NCBI RefSeq assembly: GCF_900095445.1
Contig: NZ_FMJL01000012.1
Coordinates: 1-64,000 of the forward strand
From: Clostridium sp. N3C
GTDB taxonomy: Bacteria; Bacillota; Clostridia; Clostridiales; Clostridiaceae
Reading direction: 5' to 3'
Length of the DNA stretch: 64,000 nt
Notes under the pieces: model-generated
Told to the model about the DNA's origin: nothing
Seen by the model: only the letters and a program-made list of their open reading frames with translations
Database searches by the model: none
Shown: positions 1-8,986 of the stretch, piece after piece
How the letters are laid out: the number at the start of each line of letters is the position of its first letter
How positions within the stretch are numbered: position 1 is the stretch's first letter
Made by a program: the position numbers and the translations under genes

Positions 1-15
1 GCCAGGTTAGTATAA

Positions 16-91
<76 letters not shown>

Positions 92-93
92 AG

Positions 94-127
94 AAAGCTT
101 GAGTTATTAACTCAAGCTTTTTATTTT
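94..127 (+). terminator. Intrinsic terminator after tRNA-Phe
   Basis: A perfect 12-bp stem (94-105 with 109-120) around an ATT loop is followed by a T-rich tract. It ends the tRNA-Phe transcript, so the next gene needs its own promoter. Confidence 0.85.
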
Positions 128-210
128 ATAAGATCTTTAAGTAAAATTGACAGCTCATATAGGGAATGTTACAATTAAATGGATATATTAAAATAAAGGA
201 GATTTTTTTT

Positions 211-957
211 ATGACAAATAATAAGGTTTTAGCGGTAGTTGAAGGTATTGAGATTACAGAAAACGATCTTAATGCAACTATATCAAGATTTCCTAAAGAT
301 AGACAGCAATTTTTGGCCACTGAAGAGGGTAAAAAACAATTACTTGATCAAATGATTATTTCTGTATTGATACATACTTACGCTGTAGAAAGTAAGTTAG
401 ACCAGAATACAGAATTTTTAGTTGAGCTTGAAAATACAAAAAGAGAGTTGTTAACTAGATATGCAGTAAGTAAGGTTATGGATCAGGCGAAGGTAACTGT
501 AGAAGAAGCAGAAGCTTTTTATAAAGATAATATGAGTAGATTTTTACAAGAAGAAAGTATAAATGCTAGACATATATTGAATGGAGATTTGGAAAAAGCT
601 AAAGAAGCATATGATAAAGTTAAGGAAGGTATGGATTTTGCAGAGGTAGCAAAAGAGTATTCAGTTTGTCCATCTAAAGCAAAGGGAGGAGAACTAGGAT
701 ATTTCACTAAGGGTAGAATGGTTCCTGAGTTTGAGAAAGCAGCTTTTGGTCTAGAGGTAGGAGAAATTAGCGAACCAGTAAAAACAGAGTTTGGTTATCA
801 TATAATCCAAGTGATAGATAGAAAGCCTGCATACCTCAAAAGCTTTGAGGAGGTTAAGGATGAAATCTTAAATGGATTATTAAATGCAAAGCAGCAAATG
901 GTGTACACAGATTTTGTTAGTACATTAAAGAATAAGTATACTGTGGAATATAAGTAA
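211..957 (+). CDS. Cytoplasmic parvulin-type peptidyl-prolyl isomerase (PpiC family)
   Basis: This 248-residue protein is predicted to catalyse cis-trans isomerisation of prolyl bonds and act as a folding factor. An N-terminal helical SurA/PrsA-like arm is followed by a parvulin domain at about residues 110-210, with the typical ARHIL start, a GGELGYF segment and a FGYHIIQV end. No signal peptide or lipobox is visible, unlike the second parvulin gene at 24653, so it should work in the cytoplasm. The ATG at 211 is chosen over an upstream in-frame ATG at 166 because AAGGAGA lies just before 211. The gene is monocistronic between two hairpins. The fold assignment is firm; the client proteins are unknown. 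Confidence 0.9.
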   Translation: MTNNKVLAVVEGIEITENDLNATISRFPKDRQQFLATEEGKKQLLDQMIISVLIHTYAVESKLDQNTEFLVELENTKRELLTRYAVSKVMDQAKVTVEEAEAFYKDNMSRFLQEESINARHILNGDLEKAKEAYDKVKEGMDFAEVAKEYSVCPSKAKGGELGYFTKGRMVPEFEKAAFGLEVGEISEPVKTEFGYHIIQVIDRKPAYLKSFEEVKDEILNGLLNAKQQMVYTDFVSTLKNKYTVEYK

Positions 958-996
958 TCTGATAGGTTCATCAATTAAAAGTATAAAAATGAAAAT

Positions 997-1036
997 AAGC
1001 TTGTTTTTAGCAATAAAGCTAAGAACAAGCTTTAAT
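997..1036. terminator. Hairpin between convergent genes
   Basis: A 15-bp perfect inverted repeat (997-1011 with 1018-1032) sits between the ends of the foldase gene and the convergent HAD gene. It can serve both strands, though the T tracts are short. Confidence 0.65.
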
Positions 1037-1077
1037 TATATACTTACAGAAATCCTCTTATAAGATTTATAATTTTA

Positions 1078-1731
1078 CTAAACTGCTTCCTTTAATTCAA
1101 TAAAATCTGTAATAGTTTTATCTGCAGTTTTTAATATTTCATCCCATTGGTGACGGGCAGCCTGATCTAGTACACCTACTACTTTCATTCCAGCGGTTTT
1201 GGCTCCTAATATAGCAGGGAGTATGTCCTCAAATACTATGCATTCGGAAGGATTAACAGCCAATTTTTCAGCAGCAAGAAGATATACATCAGGAAAGTCC
1301 TTTCCCTTTGAAACTTCACTAGTTGTTGTTATGGCATCGAAAAGATCAGCTATGCCATTTTTATTTAGTACTATAGAAATTAAAGGCTCATAGTTGCTAG
1401 TAGCTAGTCCTATTTTTATACCGTTGTTTTTTAAGTAGGTTAAAAACTCTTTTGCCCCTTTTTTCAATTTTACATTGTTGCTGTATTCGCCAATAGCCAT
1501 ATTGTGCCAATCATCCTTTATTTTTTCTAAGGAATCTTCTAAATTAAATCGTTTTTTAAAGTATACTGCTGTTTCTTCAAAGCTTAGGTGTGCTATATCG
1601 TCTCTAAAACCTTTAGGCATTTGAAAGCCTTTTGCTTGAAGGTAGTCTACGTCAATTTTTTCCCATACCCACATAGAATCGATTAAAGTTCCATCTAAAT
1701 CAAAAATTGTAGCTTTAATATTTGTTAGCAT
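1078..1731 (-). CDS. HAD-superfamily hydrolase (beta-phosphoglucomutase/phosphatase type)
   Basis: This 217-residue protein has the HAD catalytic motif FDLDGTLIDS near its N terminus, where the first Asp is the nucleophile and the second the acid/base. It also has a helical cap (about residues 17-80), the motif II serine in LATSN, and the motif III/IV region SKGKDFPDVY...CIVFEDI. These place it in subfamily IA with phosphoglycolate phosphatases, beta-phosphoglucomutases and sugar-phosphate phosphatases. The substrate cannot be read from the sequence. TGAGGTGA precedes the ATG. It is transcribed alone, opposite to the foldase gene. Confidence 0.88.
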   Translation of the reverse strand: MLTNIKATIFDLDGTLIDSMWVWEKIDVDYLQAKGFQMPKGFRDDIAHLSFEETAVYFKKRFNLEDSLEKIKDDWHNMAIGEYSNNVKLKKGAKEFLTYLKNNGIKIGLATSNYEPLISIVLNKNGIADLFDAITTTSEVSKGKDFPDVYLLAAEKLAVNPSECIVFEDILPAILGAKTAGMKVVGVLDQAARHQWDEILKTADKTITDFIELKEAV

Positions 1732-1750
1732 TGAATCACCTCATAACTAT

Positions 1751-1788
1751 TATAACATAAAAAGCCCTAGAGGGCTTTTTATGTTATA
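1751..1788 (-). terminator. Long perfect hairpin downstream of the hydrogenase-like gene
   Basis: An 18-bp perfect inverted repeat (1751-1768 and 1771-1788) contains AAAAAGCCCT/AGGGCTTTTT, which gives T runs on both strands. It lies between the end of the hydrogenase-like gene and the HAD start, so it probably terminates the former. Confidence 0.75.
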
Positions 1789-1859
1789 TATGATTATTAG
1801 CTTTCATATAGTTAAGTATGAGGAAGATTCGCATTTTTGAGCATGGATAAAAGCTAAAA

Positions 1860-3215
1860 CTAAAAGGTTCTTTCTAATATCTTAGTCTTATTTCCTTCTA
1901 TAATATCATCTATGGAGTTTATACCTATTCGTTTCAATACATCTATCATACGTTCACTATCTACAGAAACTTTAATTTCAGAGTTGTCGCAAAGTTCATT
2001 TAATCTATCTCTTCCTACTTCCATAGGTATTATACGTTTAGGACCACCTACACAGCCTCCAACGCAGCCCATACCCTCTATAAAGTTAGCATCAATTTCT
2101 CCATTTTGGAGTTTTGCTAACAACTCTTTGCAGTTGACAACTCCATGAGCTTGAACAGTACGTACCTTTTCACGTTTGTTTGGGAAAAGTCTTTCTACAG
2201 CTTCACTAACAGCAGTAGATACACCGGCTGTTCTTCCATATAATCGACCACCGCGAGAGGCATATTCTTTTGTAGGTGTTTCTGGTAACTCTGCGGGGTT
2301 TATTCCTAAGGCTTCAAAAATAACCTTTAACTCTTCGAAGGTTAAGACATAGTCGATATCTCCAAGGAGATCCTTTTCCTTAGCTTCAGCTTTTTTAGCA
2401 ATACAAGGGCCTATAAATACTACCTTTGCTTCAGGATTAAGCTTTTTTAACACTCTTCCGGCAGCTATCATTGGAGATACGGAAGGAGAAACATGCTTAA
2501 CCATATTGTTGTATACTTTACGAATCATAGCCACCCACATTGGACAACAGCAGGAAGTTATGAGGAAGTCTTTTTTATCATTTACATGATGATTAAATTC
2601 AACCGCTTCCTTAAGGGTTAACATGTCTGCGAAGAAAGCTACTTCAAACATATCTGTAAAGCCTATTCTCTTGAAAGCAGTTCTTAATTGGTTTAAGGTT
2701 ACATTTTCACCAAACTGTCCATATATAGCAGGAGCTACTGCTGCTAGTACCGGAACTTTTTCTTTTAGTAAGTGAGCGAATGGAATAAATTCAGCCCTAT
2801 CCATGATATGACCATTTTCACAGGCCTCAACACAAGTACCACAATCCTGACACTTTTCTACATCCAAATAGGTTTTGCCTGTTTCAGGATTAGTTAAAAT
2901 AGCGTCAAATGGACAAGTGCGTTGACAATTTGTCTTACCATCCTCGCCTTTGCAGTTACAATCGCAGTCTGATACCCTATCCACTACCTTATGTTCAAGT
3001 TGATAGGCTGAAATAGCCTTTTTTAAGTTTTCTATGTAATTTTCATCATAATCCAAGTCTACTCCGCAAAGCATAGATATAGTTTTGCAAAGCTGAGATT
3101 TGTTAATGTCTTCTTCCTCCATTATTTTTTTTATACTTTCTTCAAAGTTATCATCATAATATGCCTTAACTATTTTTTTAAACAATTCCTTATGTTTGTC
3201 ATGCAATTTAATCAC
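1860..3215 (-). CDS. [FeFe]-hydrogenase-like iron-sulfur protein with altered H-cluster motifs
   Basis: The 451-residue protein has about 85 helical N-terminal residues, then an unusual cysteine cluster (C-x-C-x-C-x8-C-x3-C-P) and a classical 4Fe-4S motif CQDCGTCVEAC. A hydrogenase large-subunit domain follows. The three H-cluster loops are recognisable: L1 is TSCCCPMW (residues 220-227), L2 is GPCIAKKAEA and L3 is EGMGCVGGCVGGP. Canonical catalytic enzymes have TSCCPxW, MPCxxKxxE and ExMxCxxGCxxGGG. The extra Cys in L1 and the loss of Met in L2 point to one of the divergent, possibly sensory or low-activity, FeFe groups rather than a fermentative HydA. No maturase or partner subunit lies beside it. 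The gene is monocistronic with AGGAGTG before the ATG. Confidence 0.85.
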   Translation of the reverse strand: MIKLHDKHKELFKKIVKAYYDDNFEESIKKIMEEEDINKSQLCKTISMLCGVDLDYDENYIENLKKAISAYQLEHKVVDRVSDCDCNCKGEDGKTNCQRTCPFDAILTNPETGKTYLDVEKCQDCGTCVEACENGHIMDRAEFIPFAHLLKEKVPVLAAVAPAIYGQFGENVTLNQLRTAFKRIGFTDMFEVAFFADMLTLKEAVEFNHHVNDKKDFLITSCCCPMWVAMIRKVYNNMVKHVSPSVSPMIAAGRVLKKLNPEAKVVFIGPCIAKKAEAKEKDLLGDIDYVLTFEELKVIFEALGINPAELPETPTKEYASRGGRLYGRTAGVSTAVSEAVERLFPNKREKVRTVQAHGVVNCKELLAKLQNGEIDANFIEGMGCVGGCVGGPKRIIPMEVGRDRLNELCDNSEIKVSVDSERMIDVLKRIGINSIDDIIEGNKTKILERTF

Positions 3216-3369
3216 TCCTAATATAAGTAATAATTTAACTATATCATATTTTAAGTATATCCAAAATTATAATTTTAAATTATGGTAGCAAAAAATATTT
3301 GTATGAATAATCTCAATACTTTTATGGAAAGATAAATTAAAATACTAATACTGAAGAGTGGTGATAGCT
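3216..3369. other. Divergent intergenic region
   Basis: AT-rich spacer between the minus-strand hydrogenase-like gene and a small plus-strand reading frame. It presumably carries promoters for both, but no pair of hexamers stands out. Confidence 0.4.
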
Positions 3370-3486
3370 TTGTGTTGTTTTTTATTCTTAGTATTATTTG
3401 TGACTATTTTTACAATAGCCTTATGCAAGGCTGCAGGAAGAGCAGATCAATTAGAGGAAGGAATCAAGTGCGAGGAAGAAAGATAG
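3370..3486 (+). CDS. Possible small membrane protein, 38 residues
   Basis: A TTG-started frame preceded by GGTGAT encodes one hydrophobic helix (about residues 2-19). A charged tail with KAAGRADQLEE follows, a pattern seen in small clostridial single-span proteins. An in-frame GTG at 3361 is an alternative start. A longer frame starting at 3372 overlaps it but gives a composition less like a protein. A hairpin terminator follows 25 bases after the stop, which supports a short transcript. No function can be named. Confidence 0.4.
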   Translation: MCCFLFLVLFVTIFTIALCKAAGRADQLEEGIKCEEER

Positions 3487-3510
3487 TAATTGGTGGTATA
3501 ACTATAAAAA

Positions 3511-3548
3511 GTGGCGACGGACTAGGTTGCCACTATTATTTTTTTATT
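3511..3548 (+). terminator. Terminator after the small reading frame
   Basis: An 8-bp stem, GTGGCGAC/GTTGCCAC with one wobble pair, is followed by an A/T tract ending in TTTTTTTA. Confidence 0.6.
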
Positions 3549-3640
3549 TACTATTCATTTATAAAACTTTTGTATATTGCATAAATAATATTGATAGTAT
3601 TTTTTTGCTGTGATAAAATATTATCATTAAATTGATAAAA

Positions 3641-3715
3641 CGGGGCGTAGCGCAGGGGTAGCGCGCGTGCTTCGGGAGCATGAGGTCGCAAGTTCGAATC
3701 TTGTCGCCCCGACCA
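3641..3715 (+). tRNA. tRNA-Pro (CGG)
   Basis: The acceptor stem CGGGGCG/CGCCCCG, an anticodon loop TTCGGGA carrying CGG, a T loop TTCGAAT and an encoded CCA identify a proline tRNA. It is a single gene followed by a terminator. Confidence 0.96.
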
Positions 3716-3734
3716 AGAAAATTAATAATAAAAA

Positions 3735-3768
3735 TAAAAAAGTTCAGATTTAGATCTGAACTTTTTTA
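3735..3768. terminator. Bidirectional terminator
   Basis: The stem AGTTCAGAT/ATCTGAACT is flanked by A6 and T6. It terminates tRNA-Pro on the plus strand and the membrane-protein gene on the minus strand. Confidence 0.85.
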
Positions 3769-3771
3769 TTT

Positions 3772-4086
3772 TTAAGAGTTACTTTTCTTATCTTCTGTTC
3801 CCTTTGTCGGTACTGTTGAGGCTACAAAGCCTACTAAAACAGATACTAGGGCTGGTGCTATGATATTTATGTAAGCCATATTTCTTGTTCTGCGTAAAAT
3901 GTAGGTGGTTCCTCCTGTTATTATTAGTGAAGCTAGAAATATATAGATTATAAACTTTGCAAAGGAGCTCATTATTTTTTCATATATTCGATGTCGTGTT
4001 GGACCGCTTATAATAGCTTTAAAAATAAAAAAGAAAATAAATATAAGAATTGCGTTTGCGCCAGCAGATATTAAGAAGTTAGTCAT
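3772..4086 (-). CDS. Small membrane protein of unknown function
   Basis: This 104-residue protein has three likely transmembrane segments, at about residues 8-27, 42-62 and 73-92. A basic loop (PTRHRIYEK) lies after the first, an RRTRN turn after the second, and the C-terminal tail is hydrophilic. No enzymatic motif is visible. A strong AAGGAGAT precedes the ATG. The gene stands alone between tRNA-Pro and the alcohol dehydrogenase gene. It is not recognised as a named family. Confidence 0.7.
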   Translation of the reverse strand: MTNFLISAGANAILIFIFFFIFKAIISGPTRHRIYEKIMSSFAKFIIYIFLASLIITGGTTYILRRTRNMAYINIIAPALVSVLVGFVASTVPTKGTEDKKSNS

Positions 4087-4244
4087 GATAAATCTCCTTC
4101 CTTGCTTAAGCTTTTTAAAATCTTAATTCTTCCTATGGCGGGAGGTTATGATACTATTAACATCATAGTAGGGCATCTTTATATTGATATTCTTTGTAAT
4201 TATTAGTATTCTTATGCAATGTCTTGTTAATTATATTAGGTATG

Positions 4245-4271
4245 AAAAAAGCTTCAGCAAAGCTGAAGCTT
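4245..4271 (-). terminator. Terminator of the alcohol dehydrogenase gene
   Basis: The stem AAGCTTCAGC/GCTGAAGCTT has six A residues on its plus-strand left side, which read as a U tract on the minus transcript. Confidence 0.75.
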
Positions 4272-4331
4272 ATAAATTTTATCTTTTAAGCAATAATGAT
4301 GTAAACATTTACCATTAATAGTTAATAAAAA

Positions 4332-5501
4332 TTATTTTGCTAACTTATAAATATTAATTATATCCTCTCTGTTAAGCTTGACAAAGTTACCTACAGTATG
4401 TTGTCCAAAGTTAGTACACTTGTCCGCCATTTCTTCGAATTTATCATCATTGATGCCTACTTCTGTTAGACTTACTGGTAGACCGATGCTTTTGAAAAAT
4501 TCTATCATTCGGTTTATTCCCTCTAAAGCAATTTCTTCAGGTGAGGAGAAGTGAATATCCACATCCCAAACTCGAGTGGAGAACTGAAGAAAACGATTTA
4601 AATCATGGGTATATACATACTTCATCCAAGCAGGGAATATGATTGCTAATCCTGCACCGTGAGCAATATCATATAAAGCACTAAGTTCGTGTTCAATATC
4701 ATGAGAAGCCCAATCACCAATGCGACCAGTATTTAATAAATTATTATGGGCAATAGTAGCAGACCACATAATTTCAGCCCTGTAGTTGTAATCTTCAGGA
4801 GCTTCTATTGCTTTTGGTACATTGTTTATAATAGTTTTTAAGGTTGCTTCACATAGCCTGTCCGTAAGTTCTACATTTTCTGTGTTTGTAAAGTATCTTT
4901 CCATAATATGAGCCATCATATCTGCGGCGCCACAGGCGGTTTGATAAGCTGGTAAGCTATAGGTTAGCTCTGGGTTTAAAATAGAGAATACTGGTAAAAT
5001 ATAATTACTGGTTAGACCTTTTTTATACCAGCCTTCTTCATTAGTGATAACAGAGCTATTGCTGGCTTCGCTACCGGCAGCAGGTATTGTCAATATAGTA
5101 CCTACCGGAAGAGCTGCTTTAACTTTAGCTTTACCCATATAAAAGTCCCATACGTCTCCTTCATAAGGAACACCTACAGCAATGGCTTTAGCTGTGTCTA
5201 TAACACTTCCACCACCTATTGCAAGAATAAAATTAATATCTTCTTCTCTGCAGAGTTTTATCCCTTGCCTAACAAGGCTTAATCTAGGATTAGGCTTTAC
5301 TCCAGATAATTCAATGTATTCTATCTTGTTTTCCTTCAATGAGTTTATTACTCTATCATATAATCCTGTTTTTTTAATGCTACCGCCACCATAGCAAAGT
5401 AATACTTTATTACTATATTTTTTTACTTCGTTACCAACCTTATTTTCGGTAGATTTACCAAATATAATTTTAGTAGGATTATGAAATATAAAATTGTCCA
5501 T
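4332..5501 (-). CDS. Iron-containing alcohol dehydrogenase (butanol dehydrogenase type)
   Basis: The 389-residue length equals that of clostridial NAD(P)H-dependent butanol dehydrogenases. The N-terminal Rossmann-like half carries GGGS and the nucleotide-binding GGGSVIDTAKAIA. The all-helical C-terminal half carries the metal-ligand region GAADMMAHIMERYF and the histidine-rich segments SHDIEHELSALYDIAHGAGLA and YVYTHD. It should reduce aldehydes to alcohols during fermentation and so regenerate oxidised cofactor. The exact substrate and cofactor preference cannot be read from sequence. It is monocistronic. Confidence 0.9.
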   Translation of the reverse strand: MDNFIFHNPTKIIFGKSTENKVGNEVKKYSNKVLLCYGGGSIKKTGLYDRVINSLKENKIEYIELSGVKPNPRLSLVRQGIKLCREEDINFILAIGGGSVIDTAKAIAVGVPYEGDVWDFYMGKAKVKAALPVGTILTIPAAGSEASNSSVITNEEGWYKKGLTSNYILPVFSILNPELTYSLPAYQTACGAADMMAHIMERYFTNTENVELTDRLCEATLKTIINNVPKAIEAPEDYNYRAEIMWSATIAHNNLLNTGRIGDWASHDIEHELSALYDIAHGAGLAIIFPAWMKYVYTHDLNRFLQFSTRVWDVDIHFSSPEEIALEGINRMIEFFKSIGLPVSLTEVGINDDKFEEMADKCTNFGQHTVGNFVKLNREDIINIYKLAK

Positions 5502-5653
5502 TCCATCACTCCCTATAATTCCTCTTATATTAATTATACCTGCTTTTCAATAAATATGGAATCTATCTTTATAAGAATGTCTATTTATTTATCAAGAACC
5601 TGTGCTAGAATTAAGGTATGTTTTGAGCATTCATAGAAAAAAGAGGTGGAACT

Positions 5654-7018
5654 TTGGATCAAAGTATAAATAATGAAAAAAAATTAAGTCTTATTGTAAT
5701 TACATGGCCTATTTTTATAGAAACCTTGTTAAGAATGGTTCTTGGTAATGTAGATACTTTTATGCTGAGTCATTACTCTGATAATGCTGTTGGAGCCGTT
5801 GGGATAGCAAATCAGGTAAATGGTATGATTATGTTAATATATACCGTAAGTTCTATAGGTACATTAATAACTATATCTCAGTATTTAGGTGCTAATCAAA
5901 GAAAAAAGGCTATTGAGGCTGCAGGTACAGCTCTGCTAATTAATTTAGTCTTTGGATTGCTACTAAGCTGTGGAATAGTTATTTTTGCTGAACCACTACT
6001 TAGACTTATAGATACACCAGCAGAATTAATGGATTATGCAGCTACATATTTAAGAATTGTAGGTAGTGTATCCTTTATGCAGGCCTTGCTTACAACTGCA
6101 GCAGCAATAGTAAGAAGCTTTGGTAAAACAAAGATTGGCATGTATGTGACTATGGGAATGAACATTTTAAATGTACTAGGAAACAGCCTATTCCTATATG
6201 GTTTCTTTGGCATTCCAGTATTAGGGGTTACAGGAGTAGCCATATCTACAGCTGTAAGTCAGTCTATAGGATTTTTATTCGTATTCTTTGTAATAATGAA
6301 AAGAATAGATATAAAGATTTCTTTTAAGGATATATTCCCCTTTAGAAAAGATTTGTCAAAGCAGATAATTTCTATAGGAGTACCTTCTGCTGGTGAGTCT
6401 GCAGCCTATCAGGTTTCACAATTAGTTATAACGGCTATGATAAATAACATGGGAGCCTTAGCGGTGTCTACTAAAATTTATACTATGAATATTTTATGGT
6501 TTGTAATGTTATTTGGAATATCTTTAGGACAAGGAACACAAATAATTGTAGGGTATCATGTAGGAGCTGGTGAAAATGATAAGGCCTATAATTCCTGTAT
6601 AAGGAGCTTGAGATTGAGTCTTGTAATAGCGCTTATTGTGTCAACGATAATTGCAGTCTTTGGCGAGAGTTTAGTATCTATTTTAACAGATAATAATGAT
6701 ATCATCCATATGTCCAGTAAATTACTATGGTATTCTATTTTGTTGGAAGTGGGAAGAGTATTTAATTTGGTAGTTGTAAATGCTTTAAAGGCATCAGGAG
6801 ATGCTACTTTTCCAGCAGTGATAGGAATTATATCTCCTTGGTTTACATCGGTGCTTTTATGCTATCTATTAGGAATACAGATGAATTGGGGATTAGTAGG
6901 GGTATGGATAGGGCTTATGTCCGATGAATGGCTGAGGGGTGTCATAGCCTTATTTAGATGGAAGACTAGAGTATGGGAAACTAAGAGATTAGTTACGGAT
7001 CAGAAAGCATTAGTTTAG
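5654..7018 (+). CDS. MATE-family multidrug/cation antiporter
   Basis: A 454-residue protein with twelve predicted membrane helices in two six-helix halves, typical of the MATE (NorM/DinF) flippase fold. It begins with a short hydrophilic tail and a WPIFIETLLRMVLGNVDTFMLS first helix, matching family starts. It likely exports cationic drugs or metabolites in exchange for Na+ or H+. The TTG at 5654 is chosen because AAGAGGTGG lies six bases upstream and no ATG fits. It neighbours a drug-exporter-type ABC pair transcribed towards it, so this is a small efflux neighbourhood. The substrate is unknown. Confidence 0.9.
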   Translation: MDQSINNEKKLSLIVITWPIFIETLLRMVLGNVDTFMLSHYSDNAVGAVGIANQVNGMIMLIYTVSSIGTLITISQYLGANQRKKAIEAAGTALLINLVFGLLLSCGIVIFAEPLLRLIDTPAELMDYAATYLRIVGSVSFMQALLTTAAAIVRSFGKTKIGMYVTMGMNILNVLGNSLFLYGFFGIPVLGVTGVAISTAVSQSIGFLFVFFVIMKRIDIKISFKDIFPFRKDLSKQIISIGVPSAGESAAYQVSQLVITAMINNMGALAVSTKIYTMNILWFVMLFGISLGQGTQIIVGYHVGAGENDKAYNSCIRSLRLSLVIALIVSTIIAVFGESLVSILTDNNDIIHMSSKLLWYSILLEVGRVFNLVVVNALKASGDATFPAVIGIISPWFTSVLLCYLLGIQMNWGLVGVWIGLMSDEWLRGVIALFRWKTRVWETKRLVTDQKALV

Positions 7019-7138
7019 AAAGTGAGGATGATGGATTTTTTATCATCTGCCTAAGAAAAAAAGCTTTAAGTTTTATTAATACACAGTATAAGATAACACT
7101 GTCTGCTTTTTTATTGTGCAGTGGCTTATGAAAAATAA

Positions 7139-7172
7139 AAAACGGGGATTGCTCCCCGTTATAATTTTTTGA
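7139..7172. terminator. Bidirectional terminator between the efflux genes
   Basis: The stem AACGGGGA/TCCCCGTT has an A-rich left flank and a T6 tract on the right. It serves the MATE gene on plus and the ABC operon on minus. Confidence 0.85.
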
Positions 7173-7201
7173 AAACTAAATTATATACTACATCAAATTT
7201 T

Positions 7202-8986
7202 TTAAGCTCCTTCATTCAAGAACTTATACTGAGACATATATAGGTTGTAGTAACTTCCCTTTAATTTCATTAACTGTTCATGAGTTCCGGATTCAATTAT
7301 CCTTCCATCGTTCACAACCATGATTCTATTACAATCTCTTATAGTAGATAATCTGTGAGCTATAACAAAGGATGTTCTACCCATAAGTAGTTTTTGAATT
7401 CCTTTTTGAACTAGTCTTTCTGTAGCAGTGTCTATGTTAGAAGTTGCTTCATCAAGAATCAATATTCTAGGGTTAGCAAGTAAAGCTCTAGCGAAGGAAA
7501 TCAATTGCCTTTGTCCCACAGATAATCGGGAACCTCTCTCATTAACATCGGTGTTATAGCCCTTTGGAAGTTTCATGATAAAGTCATGGGCATTTACTGC
7601 CTTGGCAGCAGCTATTACTTCCTCATCAGTAGCATCCAGTCTGCCGTAGCGGATGTTTTCCATAATAGTGGTTGAAAACAAGAAGGTATCTTGAAGCATT
7701 ATTCCCATTTGACTTCTTAAGGATTCTAATTCAACATCCTTAACGTTAATGCCATCGATTAATACTTCACCGGATGTAGCATCGTAAAATCTGCTTATTA
7801 GGTTTACAATGGTGGTCTTTCCAGCACCAGTGGCACCTACAAGGGCTACTGTCTCTCCAGCAGGGATCTGAAAGCTTACATTGTCAAGTACAGTAACATT
7901 ATCTTCATAACAGAAGCTTACATTTTTAAATTCAACTTTACCTTTGATTTTAGGCATTTTAGCTGCTTCCTCAATATCTTTGATATCAGGCTGAATGTCC
8001 ATAATATCAAAAATTCTATCGGCAGCAGCAAAATTAGTTATTAATGTGTTGTAGAAGCTACTAATATTTAAAATTGGTCTCCAGAACATTCCGATGTATG
8101 AGGAAAAGGCAATTACGGTACCAACAGTAACACCCATTCCTATTAATTTTACGCTGTACCAATAAACTATTACTGTACCAATACCCCATGATATTTCAAC
8201 TAAGGGCCAAAAAAGGTCGTTTAGCTTTACAGCATGTATGAAGGAATCCATCATTTCTTTAACTAACACAGCAAAGGTTTTTGAGGAATCCTCCTCTGTA
8301 GCATAACCTTGAACTATTTTTATGCCTGAAAATTGCTCATGGGTATAAGCATTCATATTGGAGCGTTTCATTCTGAATTGCTGCCATCTCTTTCTGCTTA
8401 TGGTCTCAATAAGAAACATGGATACAGCTAAGAATGGCAGGATTGCCATAGCTAAAAGGGATAGCTTGTAATTCATGCTGAACATTACTATGGCTACACA
8501 GATCAAGCCTAAAAGCTCTGGGATAAAGTTAGTTATACTATTGTTAAAGAGTTCCTGCAGAGCATTTACATCACCAATTACTCTAGCTAAAATCTTACCT
8601 ACAGGCCTGTTGTCAAAGAAAGAAAAGGATAGCTTTTGAATATGGCTATAAAGCTCATGGCGGATGTTTACCATTATATTATTAGTAACAGAGGCCATGG
8701 TTTTAATTCTTTTCCTTGAGGCCAAAAAGGCCAGATAGTTTAGGATTAACATGGCTAATCCTATAAGAAGAAGTCCACGTAAATCATTATTTGAAATATA
8801 TTTGTCAATGGCTATTTTTAAGAGATAAGGGTTTAAAATTCCTACTAACATAACGAAGATTAATAGGAAAAGTACAAAGAACACTTTAAGCTTGTAAGGA
8901 CCTAAGTATTTAAGTAGTCGTTTTGTTATCTCTATTTTAGAGTGTTTTTGAATATCTTCATCTTGTCTTACTGAATTTCTAGCCAT
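7202..8986 (-). CDS. Heterodimeric ABC exporter, subunit with canonical catalytic site
   Basis: This 594-residue half-transporter has six membrane helices (about residues 30-320) fused to an ATPase domain. Walker A is GATGAGKTT, the signature is LSVGQRQ and Walker B is ILILDEATSNID with the catalytic Glu. The partner upstream has Asp at that position. The pair therefore matches the asymmetric TM287/288 and BmrC/BmrD type multidrug exporters, with this as the TM288/BmrD-like member. The non-standard LSVGQ signature would complete the degenerate site formed with the partner. Its ATG overlaps the partner stop (TAATG), which indicates translational coupling. Confidence 0.93.
   Translation of the reverse strand: MARNSVRQDEDIQKHSKIEITKRLLKYLGPYKLKVFFVLFLLIFVMLVGILNPYLLKIAIDKYISNNDLRGLLLIGLAMLILNYLAFLASRKRIKTMASVTNNIMVNIRHELYSHIQKLSFSFFDNRPVGKILARVIGDVNALQELFNNSITNFIPELLGLICVAIVMFSMNYKLSLLAMAILPFLAVSMFLIETISRKRWQQFRMKRSNMNAYTHEQFSGIKIVQGYATEEDSSKTFAVLVKEMMDSFIHAVKLNDLFWPLVEISWGIGTVIVYWYSVKLIGMGVTVGTVIAFSSYIGMFWRPILNISSFYNTLITNFAAADRIFDIMDIQPDIKDIEEAAKMPKIKGKVEFKNVSFCYEDNVTVLDNVSFQIPAGETVALVGATGAGKTTIVNLISRFYDATSGEVLIDGINVKDVELESLRSQMGIMLQDTFLFSTTIMENIRYGRLDATDEEVIAAAKAVNAHDFIMKLPKGYNTDVNERGSRLSVGQRQLISFARALLANPRILILDEATSNIDTATERLVQKGIQKLLMGRTSFVIAHRLSTIRDCNRIMVVNDGRIIESGTHEQLMKLKGSYYNLYMSQYKFLNEGA

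Noticed and set aside
3372-3584. 70-residue frame starting at GTG 3372
   Set aside because: The composition is poor, and it overlaps a shorter, more protein-like frame in another register. It also reads through the terminator hairpin.
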